Shown piece after piece: positions 7,083-10,724 of a stretch of 10,724 nucleotides of DNA (its first letter is position 1; every line of letters starts with the position of its first letter). Under the pieces are notes generated by a model. It saw nothing but the letters and a program-made list of their open reading frames with translations. It did no database searches and was not told where the DNA came from. This DNA comes from Bacteroidetes bacterium UBA6183 (GTDB lineage Bacteria > Bacteroidota > Bacteroidia > UKL13-3), in NCBI GenBank assembly GCA_002422865.1, contig DITN01000103.1, positions 1 to 10,724 of the forward strand, read 5' to 3'. A program made the translations under genes and the position numbers.

Positions 7083-8372
7083 ATGAAGGCTGAATACAAC
7101 AGCACTAATTTACCCCACCTTATTGTAATAGGTGGCGGCTTTGCCGGACTAGAGCTTATCAAAAAACTCAACGGTAAATCCATTCGAATCACTGTTTTCG
7201 ATAAACACAACTATTTCAATTTTCAACCCTTAATGTATCAAGTAGCCTCGGGTGGTTTAGGACCAGATGCTATTGCTTATCCGTTGCGAAAAATTATTGG
7301 ACCTATGCCCAATGTTGCTTTTAGGATGGCAGAAGTTTTACGAATAGATACAAAACTAAACGAGGTTGAAACAAACATTGGGAAGTTTAACTACGATTAT
7401 TTATGTATTGCTACCGGTGCACAAACCAATTTTTTTGGTAATACCGAGTTGGAAAAATACAGCATGCAACTTAAATCAATACCGGATGCTTTAGACTTAC
7501 GCAGTGATATTTTACAAGAGTTTGAGAAAGCACTAAGTGAGAGCAAAACCGGTGATGTGGAACGTTATTTGAATTTTGTGGTTGTTGGTGGAGGCCCTAC
7601 CGGAGTTGAAACTGCAGGCGCATTAGCCGAAATTAAGAACCATGTTTTACCGGCTGATTATAAAGAAATTGATGCATCAAAAATGAAGGTGCATTTAATT
7701 GAGGCAGCTCCTCGTGTACTTTCATCCATGAGCGAAATTTCTTCAAAAAAGGCACAGCAATTTTTGGAAGAGTTAGGCGTAAAAGTACAAGTGAATACTG
7801 CTGTTAAATCATACAACGCAAAAACAGGTGAGCTTACTTTAAGTAGTGGTGAAATTTTAAAAACAGACACCGTAATTTGGAGTGCAGGAGTAAAAGGCAA
7901 AACCATTGATGGTATTCCTGAAGAAAGTATAACCCGCGGTAATCGTTATAAGGTTGATGCTTACAATAAGATTGAAAATTGTAATAATGTTTTTGCAATA
8001 GGAGATATTGCACTGATGACAACCGATGCTGCTTATCCTAATGGACATCCTATGGTGGGAACAGTGGCGCAACAACAAGGTCGTTTGTTGGGAAAAAACA
8101 TATTAAATCTGCTTCAAAACAAACCATTAAAACCATATAAATATTTAAATTTAGGCAGTATGGCTACTGTGGGTAGGCATAAAGCAGTGTTAGAAGTATT
8201 TGGTATTAAAATGCAAGGTTATACGGCTTGGCTTGGTTGGATGTTTTTACATTTAATGCTCTTGGTTGGATTTAGAAATAGGATAGTTGTGTTGTTGAAT
8301 TGGATGTGGAATTATTTCAGCTATCAACGTGCCATACGTATTATTACAAGGCCTTTTGTTCACAAGCAATAA
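7083..8372 (+). CDS. ndh: Type II NADH dehydrogenase (NDH-2), FAD-dependent
   Basis: This 429-residue flavoprotein should transfer electrons from NADH to quinone without pumping protons. The N-terminal FAD-binding Rossmann motif VIGGGFAGLE has its glycines at 17-19 and 22. The NADH-binding VVVGGGPTGVE has glycines at 169-171 and 174. The second FAD motif is NNVFAIGDIA (residues 302-310). AQQQG at 329-333 is the quinone-site motif typical of NDH-2. FNFQPLMYQVASGGL (46-59) is also family-specific. Hydrophobic stretches near 383-396 and 401-413 (WLGWMFLHLMLLVGF, IVVLLNWMW) are the usual C-terminal membrane-anchoring helices, so it acts as a peripheral protein on the inner face of the cytoplasmic membrane. 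Length is normal. The GNAT gene starts three bases after its stop and is probably co-transcribed. Confidence 0.94.
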   Translation: MKAEYNSTNLPHLIVIGGGFAGLELIKKLNGKSIRITVFDKHNYFNFQPLMYQVASGGLGPDAIAYPLRKIIGPMPNVAFRMAEVLRIDTKLNEVETNIGKFNYDYLCIATGAQTNFFGNTELEKYSMQLKSIPDALDLRSDILQEFEKALSESKTGDVERYLNFVVVGGGPTGVETAGALAEIKNHVLPADYKEIDASKMKVHLIEAAPRVLSSMSEISSKKAQQFLEELGVKVQVNTAVKSYNAKTGELTLSSGEILKTDTVIWSAGVKGKTIDGIPEESITRGNRYKVDAYNKIENCNNVFAIGDIALMTTDAAYPNGHPMVGTVAQQQGRLLGKNILNLLQNKPLKPYKYLNLGSMATVGRHKAVLEVFGIKMQGYTAWLGWMFLHLMLLVGFRNRIVVLLNWMWNYFSYQRAIRIITRPFVHKQ

Positions 8373-8375
8373 ATT

Positions 8376-8957
8376 ATGGAAGTGTTTAATCAAGATGTGT
8401 TTAACCAATTTCCGGTATTAAAAACTTCACGGCTTACATTGCGTGAAATTAGGGTTGAAGATGCAAAACGTATATACGATATGCGATCTAATGGAAGGGT
8501 TAATCAGTTTATTGCACGCACCAATATGCAAGCCGAAGATGATGCCATGAAGTTGGCAGAAAGAACCATTGCTGCATACCATAATAAACAAGCGATTGGT
8601 TGGGCAGGTATTTTACGCGATAACCAAGAAATAATAGGTACATGTGGTTTTAATAGTATTGATGTGATGAATTTGCGTGCTGAAATTGGTGGTGAAATGG
8701 CTACAGAATATTGGGGTAAAAACATTGCCCAAGAAGCTGTTCGTGAAATATTACGTTTCGGATTGTATCACATGAATTTACACACGATTGAGGCTAAAGT
8801 ATCGCCACAAAATAGAGGGGCAATATATGTACTTGAACAATTGGGTTTTGAAAAAGAAGCACATTTTAAAGATAGAATTTACTTTAACGGAAATTATAGT
8901 GATATGGCTGTGTACACTTTACTAAAAGGCAAAGAATTGTTTGACGAGAAAAATTGA
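8376..8957 (+). CDS. GNAT-family N-acetyltransferase (RimJ/RimL type)
   Basis: This 193-residue cytosolic protein begins its domain with LKTSRLTLREIRVEDA, the usual opening of the RimJ/RimL branch of GNAT. GTCGFNSID (central strand), AEIGGEMATEYWGKNIAQEAV (acetyl-CoA-binding region, with a degenerate WGKNIAQEA in place of the classic Q/RxxGxG/A) and AKVSPQNRGAIYVLEQLGFEKEA (cofactor-binding arm with the conserved N and LGF) follow in order. YSDMAVYTLL is the typical last strand. It should acetylate an amino group with acetyl-CoA. Relatives modify ribosomal-protein N-termini, but many have unknown or small-molecule substrates, so no gene symbol is given. It follows NDH-2 by three bases. Its TGA stop overlaps the TTG of the next promoter. 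Confidence 0.9.
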   Translation: MEVFNQDVFNQFPVLKTSRLTLREIRVEDAKRIYDMRSNGRVNQFIARTNMQAEDDAMKLAERTIAAYHNKQAIGWAGILRDNQEIIGTCGFNSIDVMNLRAEIGGEMATEYWGKNIAQEAVREILRFGLYHMNLHTIEAKVSPQNRGAIYVLEQLGFEKEAHFKDRIYFNGNYSDMAVYTLLKGKELFDEKN

Positions 8958-8983
8958 AATAGTACATCTCAGTTATATATTTG
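8954..8983 (+). promoter_or_regulatory. Strong Bacteroidota-type promoter (TTG-N19-TATATTTG) for the Crp/Fnr regulator
   Basis: TTG at 8954-8956 and TATATTTG at 8976-8983 are separated by 19 bases. The -7 box matches TAnnTTTG at every fixed position, making this the best promoter in the window. The TTG overlaps the TGA stop of the GNAT gene. The leader to ATG 9005 would be about 15 bases. The upstream TTG codon at 8981, which could extend the regulator's frame, lies inside the -7 box and is rejected as a start. Confidence 0.65.
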
Positions 8984-9000
8984 TTTAAACAGCGTTATAA
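8973..9000. promoter_or_regulatory. 28-base dyad with TGTTTAAACA core, probable operator of the Crp/Fnr gene
   Basis: TTATA (8973-8977), TGTTTAAACA (8982-8991) and TATAA (8996-9000) are symmetric about 8986.5, separated by four non-symmetric bases on each side, so 20 of 28 positions pair. The core is a perfect ten-base palindrome. TTG...CA half-sites recall Crp/Fnr-family operators (TTGA-N6-TCAA type), though the spacing is not canonical. The dyad covers the -7 box and the predicted start point, a position expected for repression. Binding by the product of the downstream gene is inferred. Confidence 0.5.
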
Positions 9001-9004
9001 ATTT

Positions 9005-9601
9005 ATGCAAATAGATACCAACTTGTTAATTGCTTGGGGTGGTTTGGCAAAAAAATATGCTAAAAACGAAGTTATCTTTAATGAAGATGATAATGCATTG
9101 TTTTATTATCAAATTATTGAAGGACAGGTGAAGTTGATGAATATAAACAATGATGGTAAAGAATACATTCAAGGTATTTTTCAGGATGGATGCAGTTTTG
9201 GTGAGCCGCCTTTATTTTTAAATGAAGTTTATCCATCAACAGCAGTTACTCAAAAAGATTCTATTATAATTAAGTTATCTAAATCCACATTTTTAAAGTT
9301 ATTGGATGAGTATCCTGTCATTCAAAAAAGTTTATTGGTACAACTCTCACGAAGAATTTATAATAAATCGATAACGGCACGGGAGCTTATTCATAATAAA
9401 CCCGAAGATAGAATACTAGCATTTTTAAAGGAGTTTAAAAAAGCCTCGGGAACTTCTCAAGATGAGTTATGGTTTGTGCCACATACCCGTCAGGAGATTG
9501 CCAACTTAGTTGGACTTAGGGTTGAAACAGTAATACGCTCGCTTAAAAAAATGGAGGCCAACAATACCGTTAAAATTATTAATCATAAGCTTTATTACTA
9601 A
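9005..9601 (+). CDS. Crp/Fnr-family transcriptional regulator
   Basis: This 198-residue protein has an N-terminal cyclic-nucleotide-binding-like beta-roll (about 10-105), a dimerisation helix (about 108-130) and a C-terminal winged helix-turn-helix. FGEPPLFLNEVYPSTAV (65-81) is the phosphate-binding cassette position; the arginine that contacts cAMP in E. coli Crp is replaced by P77, so cAMP is an unlikely ligand. The N-terminal cysteines of Fnr are absent (the only cysteine is C63), so there is no 4Fe-4S cluster site. The HTH, HTRQEIANLVGLRVETVIRSLKKME (160-184), keeps the Crp E-T-V-x-R core, but V173 replaces the Crp recognition arginine. The signal is unknown; haem, NO or redox are possibilities by family. 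ATG 9005 is chosen over TTG 8981, which lies in the promoter. Its TAA shares one base with the next gene's ATG. Confidence 0.92.
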   Translation: MQIDTNLLIAWGGLAKKYAKNEVIFNEDDNALFYYQIIEGQVKLMNINNDGKEYIQGIFQDGCSFGEPPLFLNEVYPSTAVTQKDSIIIKLSKSTFLKLLDEYPVIQKSLLVQLSRRIYNKSITARELIHNKPEDRILAFLKEFKKASGTSQDELWFVPHTRQEIANLVGLRVETVIRSLKKMEANNTVKIINHKLYY

Positions 9602-10724
9602 TGCAATCGTTTAATTTAAAAGGCTGGCTTAAATTATCATTAATAAGTTTATTAACTGTTGGTTTATTGGGTGTTTTAATGCGTTACAAAATTTGTTACG
9701 AGTTACCATTTATCGACCAAAAACATACCCAACATGCCCATTCTCATTTTGCTTTTGCGGGGTGGGTTACACAAACCTTGATGGTGTTTATTACTTCGTT
9801 TTTAGTCAATAATCATTTCAGCATTCAACTTAAAAAATACCAAATCCTATTGTATTTAAACCTAATTACGGCCTATGTTATGTTGGTCTCCTTTTTGTTT
9901 CAAGGTTACGGTGCAGTATCTATTGCATTTAGTACGTTCTCTATTCTTATATCCTTTGTGTTTGCTTTTTTCTTTTGGGTTGATACACATAAAACCACTT
10001 TTCAAACCCTTGCTGTAAAATGGTTTAAAGCAGCAATGTTTTTTATGGTCATATCATCCATAGGAACTTTTACATTGGCTTACATGATGGTAACCAAACA
10101 GCTGGAGCAACACTTGTATTTGGCTTCGGTTTATTGGTATTTACACTTTCAGTACAATGGTTGGTTCTTTTTTGCCTGCATGGGACTGTTGTTGAGTGAG
10201 GTGAAAATTTCGATAACCGATAGCGGTAACATGAACTTAGTTTTCTGGTTTTTTGCAATTAGCTGTGTTCCTGCATACATGCTATCAACCCTTTGGGCTA
10301 AATTACCACTTTGGTTATACGGAATAACTGTTGTTGCGTCCATTGGACAATCGTATGCGTGGGTTAAGTTTTTGCTGGTGATTAAATCTTACTATGCACA
10401 GTTGGTTGAAAAATCAGGGAAAATTATTGGGTATGTAATTATTGTTCTGGCATTGGCGTTAAGTGCCAAATTTTTGCTTCAGTTGGGCTCAACCATACCC
10501 GAAGTTAGCGAGATGGCATTTGGTTTCCGTGCGGTAGTAATCGCCTATTTACATTTAATATTATTGGCCATTATTTCTTTATTTTTAATTGTGTTTATGC
10601 ACATTAAGGGATTACTTTCTACACAAAATAAAGGAGTATTGGCCACATTGATTTTTACCGCTACTGTTTATGCAAACGAACTGGTATTGGGTATTCAAGG
10701 TGTTACATCCATTGTTTATGTTGT
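9601..10724 (+). CDS. Polytopic membrane protein with conserved-looking His motifs, 3' end beyond window
   Basis: The ATG at 9601 overlaps the regulator's TAA by one base (TAATG), and the frame stays open to the window end: 374 residues plus two bases, with no stop seen. The protein is almost entirely hydrophobic, with roughly eleven membrane segments. Histidines cluster in a loop and helix start at residues 42-49 (KHTQHAHSHFAFAGW), at H171 and H182 (YWYLHFQYNGWFFF), and at H318 and H334 (AYLHL, FMHIK), on or near helices. From memory, similar HAHSH-FxGW proteins occur in Bacteroidota as hypothetical proteins. The pattern recalls the haem-ligating helix II of haem-copper oxidase or NorB-like proteins and the HAHE helix of NnrS, but no full signature of either is seen, so I assign no function. 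Coupling to a Crp/Fnr regulator suggests a role in respiration, NO or redox stress. Confidence 0.8.
   Translation, partial: MQSFNLKGWLKLSLISLLTVGLLGVLMRYKICYELPFIDQKHTQHAHSHFAFAGWVTQTLMVFITSFLVNNHFSIQLKKYQILLYLNLITAYVMLVSFLFQGYGAVSIAFSTFSILISFVFAFFFWVDTHKTTFQTLAVKWFKAAMFFMVISSIGTFTLAYMMVTKQLEQHLYLASVYWYLHFQYNGWFFFACMGLLLSEVKISITDSGNMNLVFWFFAISCVPAYMLSTLWAKLPLWLYGITVVASIGQSYAWVKFLLVIKSYYAQLVEKSGKIIGYVIIVLALALSAKFLLQLGSTIPEVSEMAFGFRAVVIAYLHLILLAIISLFLIVFMHIKGLLSTQNKGVLATLIFTATVYANELVLGIQGVTSIVYV

Noticed and set aside
9601..10724. Calling the membrane protein a haem-copper oxidase subunit I or NorB
   Set aside because: Only scattered helix histidines resemble those families; the full set of haem and copper ligand motifs is not visible.
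1..10724. A mobile element, defence island or CRISPR array
   Set aside because: No transposase, integrase, direct-repeat array, toxin-antitoxin pair or nuclease gene is visible; the genes look like stable chromosomal content.

Overview
The window looks like AT-rich chromosomal DNA from a member of the Bacteroidota. Four things support this: promoter-like elements of the Bacteroidota type (TTG, about 19-21 bases, then TAnnTTTG or ACTTTG); the near absence of Shine-Dalgarno sequences before starts; gene types common in that phylum (secreted S9A prolyl oligopeptidase, type II NADH dehydrogenase, Crp-like regulator of the YPSTAV type); and short intergenic gaps. I cannot name a genus. I see no mobile element, CRISPR array, tRNA or rRNA, and no gene-free stretch longer than about 85 bases.

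Layout. Bases 1-1741 (minus) hold the N-terminal 580 residues of a membrane-anchored multi-PAS sensor whose output domain lies outside the window. A 72-base divergent gap follows. A histidine phosphatase (1814-2428) and a signal-peptide-bearing prolyl oligopeptidase (2436-4559) then run on the plus strand, and a strong bidirectional hairpin (4569-4613) closes the unit. Convergent to it on the minus strand is a two-gene unit: imidazolonepropionase hutI (6407-5166), then a Qnr/McbG-like pentapeptide repeat protein (5163-4612) only two bases downstream. An 85-base divergent gap leads to a gamma-class carbonic anhydrase-like protein (6493-7011), an NDH-2 flavoprotein (7083-8372) and a GNAT acetyltransferase (8376-8957). 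A Crp/Fnr-family regulator (9005-9601) overlaps by one base (TAATG) a polytopic, histidine-rich membrane protein (9601 to the window end, incomplete).

How the genes may work together. Most of the window is ordinary housekeeping and accessory metabolism: proteolysis, histidine catabolism, respiration and acetylation. The most interesting part is the right end. The Crp/Fnr regulator has the best promoter in the window. A 28-base imperfect dyad with a perfect TGTTTAAACA core lies on that promoter's -7 box and predicted start point, which suggests autoregulation. The regulator is tightly coupled to an uncharacterised membrane protein whose conserved-looking histidines (HAHSH, YLHFQYNGW) recall haem-ligating helices. 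I infer a small sensor-effector cassette; its function is unknown.

Start sites. Several reading frames can be extended upstream to GTG or TTG codons. Those extensions run through or start inside promoter elements, so I chose the downstream ATG (1814, 6493, 9005).
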